Below, one piece after another: positions 1 to 9,270 of a stretch of 64,000 bases of DNA. The DNA is from Mesostigma viride (taxonomy: Eukaryota; Streptophyta; Mesostigmatophyceae; Mesostigmatales; Mesostigmataceae). Position 1 is the first letter of the stretch. Every line of letters starts with the position of its first letter. The position numbers and the translations under genes are program-made. Below the pieces are notes generated by a model that was not told the origin of the DNA, did no database searches, and was given only the letters and a program-made list of their open reading frames with translations. The DNA lies in contig RPFO01000165.1 of NCBI GenBank assembly GCA_009746045.1, forward strand, positions 4,404,185 through 4,468,184. Direction: 5' to 3'.

Positions 1-2
1 TG

Positions 3-3000
3 GATTTTTTTATTCACCTCTTTTTCCATGACCTGACCAAGAAGAAGGTCCAGGTTTTGGTCCAGCATTACCGAGCGCTCGTGGACCGGTGTCATCGCAC
101 GGACATCTGGTTTGCGCTCACGGACATGGGCACACCGGATCTCGACTCGATCATCTTCGATGTCGACCCGGCAGAGCAGCTGTGGCAGCAACTGCGGCTG
201 GAGTACCCAGTTGAGCACGTCAAGGCCATCGCGGAATGGAATGGAGCGTTCACCGTCGCCGAGGGTGAGGATCCGGCTTTCTCCCTTGACCGGCTCCTCG
301 CGTTTGCGGGCAAAGTGCCTGATTATACGCAGACCAAGGCTTGCCGGTTATGGCGGAGTGCAGTGCCCCTGCTGGCCATCGATCTTCCGGAGCCGCCCGG
401 TGGGGAGTGGACTTTGGTGACTCTCTGTGCAGCATTCAAGCGGCTGCTCAGGAAGCGTGCGGAAGGCGAGAAGGGTATCTCGTCTGAGCTGGCTGAGATG
501 CGCAAGAAGATGGCTGAGATGGAGAAGGCCATCGCGGTCAAGGGTGGCCAGCGGCTGCCTGGTGCGGGGCGCGGTGAATATGTCGGCACTCAGGGTGGTG
601 GCAACGCCGGTCACGGGGGCAGCGGCGGTGGCGGTCAGGGTGGCAGCGGCGGTGTCAGTCGTGGTGGCGGCGGCAGTGGCTACGGTGGTCGGGGTCGCGG
701 TGGTGGTCGAGGCGGAGGCGGTCGTCCGCCGTCATCGGATGGGACTCAGGAGGCGCAGGGCGTGCAAGGCGCGCTGGGCGCACCCACCCCGTCACGCGGT
801 AAATGTTACCTTTGCGACAAGGATGGGCACCTTAGTCGCGAGTGTCCAAGCCGCTGCACGAAGCCGCATGGGGCAGACACGAAGTGGCACCTGATGAACA
901 AGTGTCCAGCCGCGGGCATCAAGACGGTCCACTTCGCCGAGATGGCGGGCAAGACCGACTCGATGGAAGCCCAGGTGGCTGCCATCAAGCATGGTGAGGA
1001 GGCGACGGCGCCCCCCAACCAATTCGCGACGGTGTACCGGGAGGACCCATTCTGGGCGCCCATGCCGGGTGACGTCGAGATCAACGCTGCGGAGGCTACC
1101 AAAGGCAAGCAGGCACGCAGCCCGCTTTCTTTTCAGCAGGCACCCATGTTGCCTGCCGGGCAGTTGCCCGCGTCCTTTTCCATGCCGCTGGCTGGGGTGC
1201 AATCTGCTTTTGAGCATGCGAACCCTGCTGGGCTGGAGCAGCGTAGGCGATTGGCGCCTGTGTACCCAATGCCGTTCATTGTGGACGTACCCATGTTTTC
1301 AGCACGGCAGGTGGTCGACACCTTCGGGCAGAAGGGGGTTGAGTGGCTGGGGTCGGTTGTGTCCGAGATCCAGTTGTTCGCAGATGGGCATGATGTGCGC
1401 ACCTTGCGCAATTCTGAGTCCGTCACCTACGGGCGTCAGCCGGTAGAAGCCGCAGTGCCCGTGGTGCAAGCGGGAGTGGTCAGCACAAGTAGCCAGCAGC
1501 GCACTAGTGCAGTTCCCCAGGTTCCCACGGTGGTTCCATACCCCAATGGTGAGCCGTCCATAGCGTTCCAAGCAGTTGGAGCCTGTGGAGATGTATGGAG
1601 CGACATGGTGACATGTCCGTTGGTTGGCGCAGTCAAGCTTGATAGCGGTGCTCAGCCGCTAGTCATCAGCACAGACTTGGCCACCATGCTGAACCTGACC
1701 TACGAGAACGGTGGCTTAGTGGAAAGCCCCGTGTCTGTGTCAGGTTGGCAGGGTCCGGCTAGTAAGCCGTACGCTATGACGGCGGTTAAAGTCAACGTGA
1801 TTTTCAATCCGTTGCGCGCCTCTAGCATGACCACCGTGTCCGCGTATGCGCTGGTGGTCAACAAGTGTGGATATTCCGCACTACTCGGGGTGGATGTCCT
1901 TGCTCGCGCCATGGTTCAGGTGGACTATAGGGCGGAGGAGGCATCTTACATCCCTGATTGGGATGGGGCTGGCCTGAAGCGGGCCAGTGTGCCGGTCTCA
2001 TGCTTCAGTTCTTCAGCCGGGGCTGCACGCCTCAACCCTTCCGCGGCTGCGGGCGTGGTGGAGGTCAGCATGGTGGAGGTACGGGCGGCGGGCTCATCGG
2101 CGTGGGACAAGCATCGGACGGTGCTGCCTCAGCCAACGGCGAGCATTGCCAAGATGCGCACGCAGTGGTCGCTGGATGCTGTGACGTCCACGCGGCAGCT
2201 GGCTATGCGCAAGCGGGTGACTGAAGCCGTCATCACCATTCCTCAGATGGCCAGCCATGGCCTCACTTTGGTGCAACCGGGTGTCTCGGAGGCCCAAGGT
2301 AATTTTTCTGCTGCAATCTTACCGCAGGCCCCTGATTTTGCCAAGGGTGCGGTAGTGTTGGAACTGTTTGCGGGGATCGGAGGGGGCATTGCAGGCTTTT
2401 TGGCCGCAGGCGGCGTGTGCCGTAAACTCATCGCGGTAGAGCCATCGCACAAGGCGCGTCAGGTGTACTTCAGTCACTGTGGCGTGTTGTCGCGAGAGTA
2501 TCCCGCGCAGTTTCCGCCATCAGCATGGCGTGACCCGTTTGGGGAATGTCCTCAAGATATCCGAGCCATCGGTGAGGTGCAGGTGCAGCAGTTGTTGCGC
2601 AGGCATCATGCCATCGACTTGGTAATTGCGGGTTGGGAGTGCCAGGGCCTGAGCCAGGCAGGGCAAGGGCGGGGGCTAGCCGATCCGCGTAGCGCGCTGT
2701 TCTGGGAACTGTTGCGTGTGGTGGGACTGTTGCAGTCGCGTCAGCCCCATCCGCCTGCGTATCTGTTTGAGAACGTTGTGGCGGGTGACAGCCCACATCA
2801 GGCGGTGCGGGAGGACTGGGCTACAATCGTGGCACTCCTGGGGGAGCCCATCGTGTGTGACAACGCAGGGCTGGGTGGGCTCACGCATCGTTTGCGTGCC
2901 TATTGGACCAACGTGGCGTGTGCGACCGTGTGCAGGCGGTCTTGGGGCCGTAGCAAGGCAGCATCCGAGTGTGTCTGCGGAGGTAGCATTGCCTTCCCAC

Positions 3001-3023
3001 CTAGTCACGCAGAAGGTGGATAG
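3..3023 (+). CDS. Gag-protease-DNA methyltransferase (N-terminal part), retrotransposon polyprotein, 5' partial
   Basis: The frame is open to the window edge, so the true start lies outside; the first in-frame near-start codon (TTG at 57) should not be taken as the initiator. Order: helical Gag region; a lysine/glutamate-rich coiled segment (about 480-540); a long Gly/Arg-rich linker (590-730); a CX2CX4HX4C zinc knuckle (804-845, CYLCDKDGHLSREC); an aspartic protease with catalytic LDSGA (about 1638-1652) and ALLGVDVLA toward its end (about 1880-1905). A C5-methyltransferase follows: motif I LELFAGIGGG (about 2355), motif IV with the catalytic Cys in GWECQGLS (about 2630-2654), motif VI FENV (about 2766), motif VIII-like THRLRAYW (about 2883-2906). 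The frame ends with TAG at 3021-3023, before the methyltransferase is complete. Motifs IX and X lie in the next frame. Confidence 0.9.
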   Translation, partial: DFFIHLFFHDLTKKKVQVLVQHYRALVDRCHRTDIWFALTDMGTPDLDSIIFDVDPAEQLWQQLRLEYPVEHVKAIAEWNGAFTVAEGEDPAFSLDRLLAFAGKVPDYTQTKACRLWRSAVPLLAIDLPEPPGGEWTLVTLCAAFKRLLRKRAEGEKGISSELAEMRKKMAEMEKAIAVKGGQRLPGAGRGEYVGTQGGGNAGHGGSGGGGQGGSGGVSRGGGGSGYGGRGRGGGRGGGGRPPSSDGTQEAQGVQGALGAPTPSRGKCYLCDKDGHLSRECPSRCTKPHGADTKWHLMNKCPAAGIKTVHFAEMAGKTDSMEAQVAAIKHGEEATAPPNQFATVYREDPFWAPMPGDVEINAAEATKGKQARSPLSFQQAPMLPAGQLPASFSMPLAGVQSAFEHANPAGLEQRRRLAPVYPMPFIVDVPMFSARQVVDTFGQKGVEWLGSVVSEIQLFADGHDVRTLRNSESVTYGRQPVEAAVPVVQAGVVSTSSQQRTSAVPQVPTVVPYPNGEPSIAFQAVGACGDVWSDMVTCPLVGAVKLDSGAQPLVISTDLATMLNLTYENGGLVESPVSVSGWQGPASKPYAMTAVKVNVIFNPLRASSMTTVSAYALVVNKCGYSALLGVDVLARAMVQVDYRAEEASYIPDWDGAGLKRASVPVSCFSSSAGAARLNPSAAAGVVEVSMVEVRAAGSSAWDKHRTVLPQPTASIAKMRTQWSLDAVTSTRQLAMRKRVTEAVITIPQMASHGLTLVQPGVSEAQGNFSAAILPQAPDFAKGAVVLELFAGIGGGIAGFLAAGGVCRKLIAVEPSHKARQVYFSHCGVLSREYPAQFPPSAWRDPFGECPQDIRAIGEVQVQQLLRRHHAIDLVIAGWECQGLSQAGQGRGLADPRSALFWELLRVVGLLQSRQPHPPAYLFENVVAGDSPHQAVREDWATIVALLGEPIVCDNAGLGGLTHRLRAYWTNVACATVCRRSWGRSKAASECVCGGSIAFPPSHAEGG

Positions 3024-3290
3024 CGAGGATCGCCCACCGTATGCACGCGTCAACCGGGTCGGGAGCCCCATGTGTGCACTGCCGACCCTGGTCAGTTACC
3101 AAGGGTCGACAGCATACCGTGATCGGGGTAAGGGTCTCGTTTGGGACACTACCACCGGTCTGTTGGTGCAGCCACCCGCAGAATTTCGTGAGGCCAGCAT
3201 GGGTTTTCATGTCGGGGCCTCGGCGCTGCCGGGCGTGCTCGAGAGTGAGCGCTGGTCTTTGATAGGCCAGGCTATGTCGGTGTTGCAGGT
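2344..3290 (+). other. C5-cytosine DNA methyltransferase domain split by a frame change
   Basis: Motifs I, IV, VI and VIII are read in frame 3; the target-recognition end and motifs IX and X are in frame 1. The +1-type switch must fall between about 2907 (after motif VIII) and 3020. The catalytic Cys of motif IV is kept but the usual preceding Pro is Glu (WECQG rather than xPCQG), and the ENV motif is kept. I could not identify a convincing slippery heptamer in the overlap, so a one-base lesion is as likely as programmed frameshifting. By family, the domain would methylate the 5-carbon of cytosine in DNA. A self-methylating role for the element is inferred from published retrotransposon methyltransferases. 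Confidence 0.88.
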
Positions 3291-6200
3291 CGGGTATGTG
3301 CTGCTTGCATCGGTTGCCGTGCGCCAGTCTGGGGGGGCGTCCCCAGCCAATCCGCCTCAGCAGGTTGAGGCGCGCGCAGCCAAACTGAAGCGCCCTGCAG
3401 CGACGGGGACTTCATCAGCATGGGGGTGGCGTCTGCGACAGGTGTGGACTATCATTCTCATGACCGCCCTGCTGACCAGCACCGTGCTGGCCGGCGAGCC
3501 CACGCTGCATCGGGTAATACACCGTGCGGCACGCGAGGCTCCGGCGGTGGGTGTCACACCAGGTGTGGCAGCCTTTTCCTTGTTCCACGACGATGCGGCT
3601 AGGGCGCCGCATCTTGAGGCACATGCGGTAGCTGTGGGTGATCCCGCGGATACGCACCCCTGGGCTATTGGCGAACACCTTTCTGATGCGCAGCGCTCAG
3701 CCATGCTAAAGTGGCTAGGCACTGCAAGGGGGGCCTTCGCTTTCACAAGTGATGAACTGGGGTGTTTCAATGGTGGGACCATGCGTGTTCCATTGGACAC
3801 TGACACTCCTTTGTTCCGACGCCAGCATCGCCTGAGTCAGGCCGAGTTGGATTTTGTAGCCGAGCAATGCAAGGAGTTAGAGGATGCCGGTATCATCAGG
3901 CAATCTTCCTCCAGCTATGCTGCTGCCGTTGTCGTTGCGCCCAAGAAGGACGCTATCACCGGGGCATGGACGGGTATGCGCATGGCCACCGATCTGCGGT
4001 TGCTGAATGCACACACACCCGTGGACCGTTACCCCATGCCACGTGTGGATGATGTCCTGGATAAGATATCTCCTCATGTGAAGTTTGTGTCCTCGCTGGA
4101 CCTGCGTAGCGGCTTTCATCAGATCGCAGTTGCGCCGGAGGATCAGCGGAAGCTTGCATTCTGGGGGGGCGGCAATTTGTATGAGTGGGTGCGCATGCCC
4201 TTTGGGCACCGCAACGCTAGTGCTGTTTTCCAACGAGCTATGGACAAAGTGCTTGCAGGTCTTCCTTTCGCCGCTTGTTACATTGATGATGTAATCGTCT
4301 TTAGCGCGACATTTGAGGAGCACCTGGCGCACTTGGAGCAGGTTCGCTTGGCTCTCGAGGAGCATAATATGCGGCTGCACCCTGAGAAGTGCAAGTTCGC
4401 CCAGCGGACCCTCTCATTCCTTGGTCATCAGATTGTGCCGGGTGGCCGGACGCCTGATGCCGCCAAGGTCGAATCCATTGCGCAGGCCGCCGTACCCACG
4501 GATGTCTCAGGGGTGCGGGCGTATTTGGGTTTGGCTGGCTATTACCGAGGTTACATTGAGAACTTCAGCAGCAAGGTGAAGCCCTTGACCGAGTTACTCA
4601 AGAAGGGGTGCGTGTGGGCGTGGGGTCCCGCACAGCAACGCGCCATCGAGACAATCAAGCAGGAGCTCACGTCGGCACCGATTCTGCGCGCCCCTGACTA
4701 TGCTTTGCCATTTGTGTTATATACCGACTGGTCCAAGGTAGGACTGGGTGCGGTCTTGGCGCAAAAGGATGGTGATGGGCGCGAGCACGTTATTGCTTAT
4801 GCTAGTCGCAGCAACAACCCAGCGGAGAGCCGGTATTCTTCCTATGAGGGGGAGGCACTGGCTGTGGTGTGGGCCATCAAGCACTTTCGCCCGTATTTAT
4901 TTGGGCGCGTGTTTACTCTGGTGACAGACCACCAGCCGCTTCAGTGGCTAATGACCAACACCAACCTGACGGGTAAGCTCGCCCGATGGGCCATGATTAT
5001 CCAGGAGTACCACATGACCATTGTGCATCGGGCCGGCAAGGACCATGTCAACGCCGATGTGCTATCCCGATACGCCATGCCTACCACTGTTGACCACACT
5101 GGAGCCCGGGCCATGGGTGCCGAGGGCTCGTCGGGTTCTGTGGTCTTTGTGAACGCTGCTGGGTATGCGGCCGACGATGAGGAGGAGGCGTGGTGGCGCA
5201 GTGTCGAGTACTCTGTGGCGGACTTCGGCATCAGCGACGACCCGGTGCGGCCGTCGCCATTCACGCCATCCAAAGCTGTGTGCGCTATGGAAGAGGGTAG
5301 GTCTCTGTCCTTTGACATTGATCCTTCTCTGCAGCAGCTGATCGCTGTGCAGGCTCTCTTAGCGCGTAGCTCTCTTGCTGATTGCTACACCGCTGATATC
5401 TGGCTAGATGGTCGAGTTTTGGAGCAAGTGCAGGGTGCTGTCTTGACTCCTACTCCAGTCGATTGGACTCCTGCTCAGAAGGCGACGGAGTTGAACAGGG
5501 TGCAGCACAGGGCTGCAACCTATGGTTGGGAAGATGGGGTTTTGTACAAGCTGTTGGGCAAGCGTAGGGTGGTCGTCCCACCGCCTGACAAGCGCGTTGC
5601 TATAGTGCAGGCGTACCACGAGCGGTATGGTCACTTGGGTGGCAATCGCACGCTCAGCCTCGTACGGACCAGCTATTGGTGGAATAACATGCGACACACA
5701 GTGGCCCAGGTAGTGGCCAGCTGTGTCCCGTGTGCTCGAACCAAGGCTAACTTTAGCGCAGATCATGGTGCCAAGGAGCTGATGTCGCTTCCCATCAAGG
5801 GCTTGTTTTATCGCTGGCACGTCGATCTGTGCGGGCCGTTTCAGGAGAGCCCTGACGGCAACCTCTATGTCATGGTATGCGTGGAGAGCTTTAGCAAATG
5901 GGTTGAGTTGATCCCCATTGCTGACAAGCATGCCGCTACCACAGCGAAGCATTTTGCGGACATCATCACCAGGTTTGGGGCTCCCGCGGAGGTAGTCACG
6001 GACCAGGGTGGTGAGTTCAGGGGTGAGTTCCAGGAGTTGCTGGATGGATGTCTTATTGATCACCGTCGCACTTCTCGGGAGCATCCTCAGGCCAATGGTT
6101 TGGCTGAGAGATTGGTGCAGACCGTCAAGCAGGCGCTGCGCAAGTGGAGCCTGCAGGTGCCGGAGTCGGCCAGGTGGGATCGCGAGTTGGCATGGATTGC

Positions 6201-6930
6201 CATGGGTTATCGCATGTCTCCCCAGGAGTCTCTCGCTACCTTCTCCCCGTATTTCCTTCTGTTCGGGCGTAATCCTCTTTTGCCTACGGAGGCACAGGTT
6301 GCGCACCCCGAACCCATGGCCTTCGACAACGCTCAGCAATTTTTGGTTGAGGTGCTGGCCAGGGCAGAGACTTTTAAGAAGGTCATGCCCATCGCGATGA
6401 ACAACTTGTTCATTGCTCAGCACAGGGACTCCCTGCGCTACGCTCAGCGCCGGGGGGGCGCATACATGGCTCGCCAGCTGCGGTTTAGGCCAGGGCAGTA
6501 TGTTTTCCTGCGCACTCAGCTGAAGCACACTTTGGATGTGGAGGCGGGGCCCACCATTTTGCGCATTGTGGCTATCAAACCATCGGGAGTGGCAATTTTG
6601 GAGGGCGCCGACGGGAGCCGTACGACTGACAACCTCAGCAATCTCAGTCCCTGCTCGCTGCCCAATTTGGTCCACGACCTCCAACCGCACACGTCTCGCC
6701 GAGTCAAGGACGCCCAGTGTCAGGTTTGTCACCGGGTCGATCAGGCGGAGTCCATGTTATTGTGTGATCAGTGTAACTGTGGTTGGCACATGCAGTGCTT
6801 GCAGCCAGTGGTCACCAGCATTCCGGAGGGGGATTGGTTTTGTCCAGTGTGCACCGCTGCGCAGTTTACCTCCCGCAGCTTGACTGCGGTCACCGCTGCC
6901 CTTGTCTTGGTACGATCGCTGTCTTCGTGA
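2908..6930 (+). CDS. Methyltransferase C-terminus, RT, RNase H, integrase and PHD finger (pol part of polyprotein)
   Basis: This frame is open from about 2716, but conserved sequence begins only after about 2940, so the start given is approximate. Segments: target-recognition end and motifs IX/X of the methyltransferase (LPTLVSYQGSTAYR near 3080, REASMGF near 3190, RWSLIGQAM near 3250); a hydrophobic stretch (IILMTALLTSTVLAG, about 3450-3495); reverse transcriptase with YIDD at 4279-4290; RNase H with LYTDWS, YEGEALAVV, VTDHQPL and NADVLSR; integrase with an HHCC zinc region (HERYGHLGG, CVPCARTK) and DDE residues in WHVDLCGPF (about 5815), VVTDQGGEF (about 5992) and NGLAERL (about 6095). A PHD finger closes the protein at a TGA (6928-6930). 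No stop interrupts the RT-integrase part, so that region could still be functional. A 442-codon antisense frame over it is a shadow. Confidence 0.9.
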   Translation, partial: PTWRVRPCAGGLGAVARQHPSVSAEVALPSHLVTQKVDSEDRPPYARVNRVGSPMCALPTLVSYQGSTAYRDRGKGLVWDTTTGLLVQPPAEFREASMGFHVGASALPGVLESERWSLIGQAMSVLQVGYVLLASVAVRQSGGASPANPPQQVEARAAKLKRPAATGTSSAWGWRLRQVWTIILMTALLTSTVLAGEPTLHRVIHRAAREAPAVGVTPGVAAFSLFHDDAARAPHLEAHAVAVGDPADTHPWAIGEHLSDAQRSAMLKWLGTARGAFAFTSDELGCFNGGTMRVPLDTDTPLFRRQHRLSQAELDFVAEQCKELEDAGIIRQSSSSYAAAVVVAPKKDAITGAWTGMRMATDLRLLNAHTPVDRYPMPRVDDVLDKISPHVKFVSSLDLRSGFHQIAVAPEDQRKLAFWGGGNLYEWVRMPFGHRNASAVFQRAMDKVLAGLPFAACYIDDVIVFSATFEEHLAHLEQVRLALEEHNMRLHPEKCKFAQRTLSFLGHQIVPGGRTPDAAKVESIAQAAVPTDVSGVRAYLGLAGYYRGYIENFSSKVKPLTELLKKGCVWAWGPAQQRAIETIKQELTSAPILRAPDYALPFVLYTDWSKVGLGAVLAQKDGDGREHVIAYASRSNNPAESRYSSYEGEALAVVWAIKHFRPYLFGRVFTLVTDHQPLQWLMTNTNLTGKLARWAMIIQEYHMTIVHRAGKDHVNADVLSRYAMPTTVDHTGARAMGAEGSSGSVVFVNAAGYAADDEEEAWWRSVEYSVADFGISDDPVRPSPFTPSKAVCAMEEGRSLSFDIDPSLQQLIAVQALLARSSLADCYTADIWLDGRVLEQVQGAVLTPTPVDWTPAQKATELNRVQHRAATYGWEDGVLYKLLGKRRVVVPPPDKRVAIVQAYHERYGHLGGNRTLSLVRTSYWWNNMRHTVAQVVASCVPCARTKANFSADHGAKELMSLPIKGLFYRWHVDLCGPFQESPDGNLYVMVCVESFSKWVELIPIADKHAATTAKHFADIITRFGAPAEVVTDQGGEFRGEFQELLDGCLIDHRRTSREHPQANGLAERLVQTVKQALRKWSLQVPESARWDRELAWIAMGYRMSPQESLATFSPYFLLFGRNPLLPTEAQVAHPEPMAFDNAQQFLVEVLARAETFKKVMPIAMNNLFIAQHRDSLRYAQRRGGAYMARQLRFRPGQYVFLRTQLKHTLDVEAGPTILRIVAIKPSGVAILEGADGSRTTDNLSNLSPCSLPNLVHDLQPHTSRRVKDAQCQVCHRVDQAESMLLCDQCNCGWHMQCLQPVVTSIPEGDWFCPVCTAAQFTSRSLTAVTAALVLVRSLSS
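6718..6852 (+). other. PHD-type zinc finger at the polyprotein C-terminus
   Basis: C4HC3 ligands are visible in order: CQVC, then CDQC, then W-H-MQC, then FCPVC, with the conserved Trp before the last CxxC (DWFCPVC). PHD fingers read histone H3 tails. Many Ty3/gypsy elements carry a chromodomain at this place after integrase, so a role in steering integration to marked chromatin is a reasonable inference. Confidence 0.88.
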
Positions 6931-6945
6931 TGGGGCCGGTCGCCA

Positions 6946-6957
6946 GCGAGGGGGGGA
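6946..6957 (+). promoter_or_regulatory. Candidate polypurine tract
   Basis: GCGAGGGGGGGA lies 15 bases after the polyprotein stop, where the plus-strand primer of a gypsy element is expected. A 3' LTR would start just after it. Confidence 0.55.
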
Positions 6958-8130
6958 ATCATGGGACAGGTCCTCGCCCACCCCACAGGGCATGCAGTTA
7001 AGGCAGGCACGTCAGCTCAGCTCATTTGGGTTTTACCAAATTAAGCTGAGTGGCCAGCCGCCATGGTGGCGCCGGAGATTGTGGCACGCAGACGCGACAG
7101 CTGTCACGGACGCGAGCTATGTCATCCGGGCGCCCACTATGCACAAGACCGGTGACGTGCGCAAGGAATTTGTTTTCTACGCATTTTCGACAAAGGCTAG
7201 TGACCGGGGGGGACACTAGCACTTGCAGCATAAGAGCGGACGAAAGTGTACGTGCGCGCGCCGGGCCAGGCACAGCTGGGCGCGCAGCACTGACTTGAGC
7301 GGACGGCAGCACAAGTGCGCAGCGTCGAGAGGATCATACGCGTGTTAGTGGAGCTGGAGCTGAAGCTGGACTGCTGGACTTCAACAGCGCCGAGGCTATT
7401 GACAGGCCAGGTGTCTTTGTGGTGTAGAATAGCGGGTCAACGTTATGAGGACTGGACAGAAAATGGAAAAGGACAATTTGCGGTGCGGAGCCAGATCGCT
7501 GGAATGAATGCGAAATCGCTGGCAGCCCTACAAAGGGATTTCTTCTAGAAAGGAACGATTAGACGCAATGTTTGCTGGGCCACTCACACGCAAGGTGTGA
7601 GCGTGCAGATTGTCTGAAGGATATTATGCTTCGACCTTGGTGGACGTGACTCAATGCCGGACATTCCCAGGGACAGAAATGCCGGAGCCTCTAGGAGATG
7701 AGATCGGCAACAGGGTAGCAATTTAGATTTGTCGGGATGCCTTCCTGCTTTTGTTGGCATGTGTGGTAGAAAGCCAGGACGGCAACTGGAACTCGGTTTC
7801 TATATGCATGGTTCAGGCAGCAAGATAGTTTTGGCATTCCTGGCTGGACTGACAAGTGTGGCGTGTGTCATGCGTGTGGCATGACGAATGGTTTGGTTCA
7901 TAGTCGAAGAGGACTCTCACGCAGCGTGTAGTCTCTTCGAGTTTCTCGTTAGTGGCCTTCGTGTTTCTCCCTTTCCTTGGGAGCAAGGCCGGTAGCATGT
8001 CATGGAGCGCTGCCTAACTGCGGGCTCGTGAGCATGGAGTGCATGCATCGATGTTGAGACTATCAACGTGTTGTAATTGTATTAACTTTCTCAATAAATT
8101 CCGCATGTGCGGCTTCATCATCAGACTGTG
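6958..8130 (+). other. Putative 3' LTR region, boundaries unresolved
   Basis: Non-coding sequence after the tract. An LTR start near TGGGACAGG (6962) is plausible. An AATAAA at about 8093 could serve polyadenylation. Without the 5' LTR neither edge can be fixed. A near-exact 28-base direct repeat (CCGGAGxTTGTGGxACGCAG core) occurs at about 7072 and again at about 8351, which might mark related edges. No gene seen. Confidence 0.35.
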
Positions 8131-8435
8131 CAAAGTGTGTGTTGTGAAAGCATTGTTCTATAGCAGGGGAGGCAAAAGCATCATCTTGCACCATCATATT
8201 GTCGCATTAGAGTAGTTGGAGCGTCTACCTAACGCCCCAGCAAGGATATTCAAACGCGGCACGCGACGGTACACAAGGGGATCAATAAGGTGGTCATCAG
8301 GCACGAGGGACAGTTCCTTGTCCTCGGCTGAGAGCCCTCTTTTCGTTCACCCGGAGGTTGTGGTACGCAGACGCGACACACCGTCAGCTTAATTAATCAC
8401 TGGGGCGGGGAGCTGGTCAGGTCCAACGGCGGCGT
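8131..8435. other. No recognisable feature
   Basis: Mixed-composition sequence between the presumed LTR region and the GC-rich duplicated block; I see no ORF or structured RNA in it. Confidence 0.4.
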
Positions 8436-8445
8436 AGAAGCGGAG

Positions 8446-8712
8446 TTGCTTGGGGGCGGTGCTCAGCTCGAGCTCGGTGAACGGCGGTAGCTCGTTGGGG
8501 TCGGCCAGGGGTTCCGTCAGGGCCGGGTACGTGTATCCTGCTCAGCGGCGGGCGGCGTGGGCGGCGCAGGGACATCCGCAGGCGCTACTGCCAGGCGCGC
8601 GGCCGCCAGAGGGCCAAGCGGCGGAGGCGGCGGGGGGGCGCGGAGCAGCCGGGACTGGGAGGAATACCACTGGTTGAGCTGCTGCTGCGGTGAGCCAGAG
8701 AGCGTCCTCGGC
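8446..8712. repeat. GC-rich direct repeat, copy 1
   Basis: From the GAACGGCGGTAGCTCGTTGG start to the GTGAGCCAGAGAGCGTCC end it matches 9053-9270 with small indels. The copies are about 610 bp apart in the same orientation. On the minus strand the block encodes a Pro/Ala-rich stretch; I do not regard it as an independent gene. Confidence 0.75.
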
Positions 8713-9052
8713 AATGTTTGCCACAAAACAATGTTTGCTTTATTTCACTCAGATAAAAATAAGTCTCAGTCGGCAGCTGGCCGGCTGCTAGTTTCACCAC
8801 AGGAGTGTGTGAGGTGTGAGGTACTGAGAGAGCAAACAAGATGCGTAGCTTCGCCTTTTAATTAAACAATTCCAGGCTCAGCCTAGGCTACTGGGTAGTT
8901 CTGATCTGACTACAACGTGGCCACACCAAACCGAGTCTTTTCTGACTGTGTGGTGCCCAGTCACAATCATAACGTGATCTCAAGCCAACCATTCACTACC
9001 AAAGTTCAAGGTCAGTCACAGAATGACTGGGTCACTTATGGAACTGAAACAT

Positions 9053-9270
9053 GAACGGCGGTAGCTCGTTGGCGGTCGGCAAGGTGTTCCGTCAGGGCAG
9101 GTAGTCCTGCTCAGCGGCGGGCGGCGTGGGCGGTGCAGGGACGCCCGCAGGCGCCAGGAGCGCGGCTGCCAGAGGGCCAAGCGGCGGAGGCGGCGGGGGC
9201 GCGCCGAGCAGCCGGGACTGGGAGGAATACCACTGGTCAAGCTGCTGCTGCGGTGAGCCAGAGAGCGTCC
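9053..9270. repeat. GC-rich direct repeat, copy 2
   Basis: Second copy of the block at 8446-8712. This copy continues directly into the decayed minus-strand ORF, so copy 1 is probably a duplicated end of that sequence. Confidence 0.75.

Larger units (their letters stand above)
1..6962 (+). mobile_element. Ty3/gypsy retrotransposon carrying a DNA methyltransferase and a PHD finger (5' truncated by window edge)
   Basis: Domain order read directly on the plus strand: Gag with CCHC knuckle, aspartic protease, C5-cytosine DNA methyltransferase, reverse transcriptase, RNase H, integrase, PHD finger. Integrase downstream of RT/RNase H is the Ty3/gypsy order. The 5' LTR, primer site and start of Gag lie left of the window. 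A purine-rich tract at 6946-6957 marks the end of the internal region. The coding sequence is split between two frames, the change falling inside the methyltransferase. Retrotransposons with captured DNA methyltransferases have been reported in dinoflagellates and charophytes; whether this copy belongs to either group needs a phylogeny. Confidence 0.93.

Noticed and set aside
5404-6732. Long 442-codon minus-strand frame
   Set aside because: Lies antisense to the RT-integrase region and has no domain; a shadow of the real coding strand.
8450-8865. Ala/Pro/Gly-rich ORFs on both strands
   Set aside because: Open because of high GC in the duplicated block; frames differ between the two copies.
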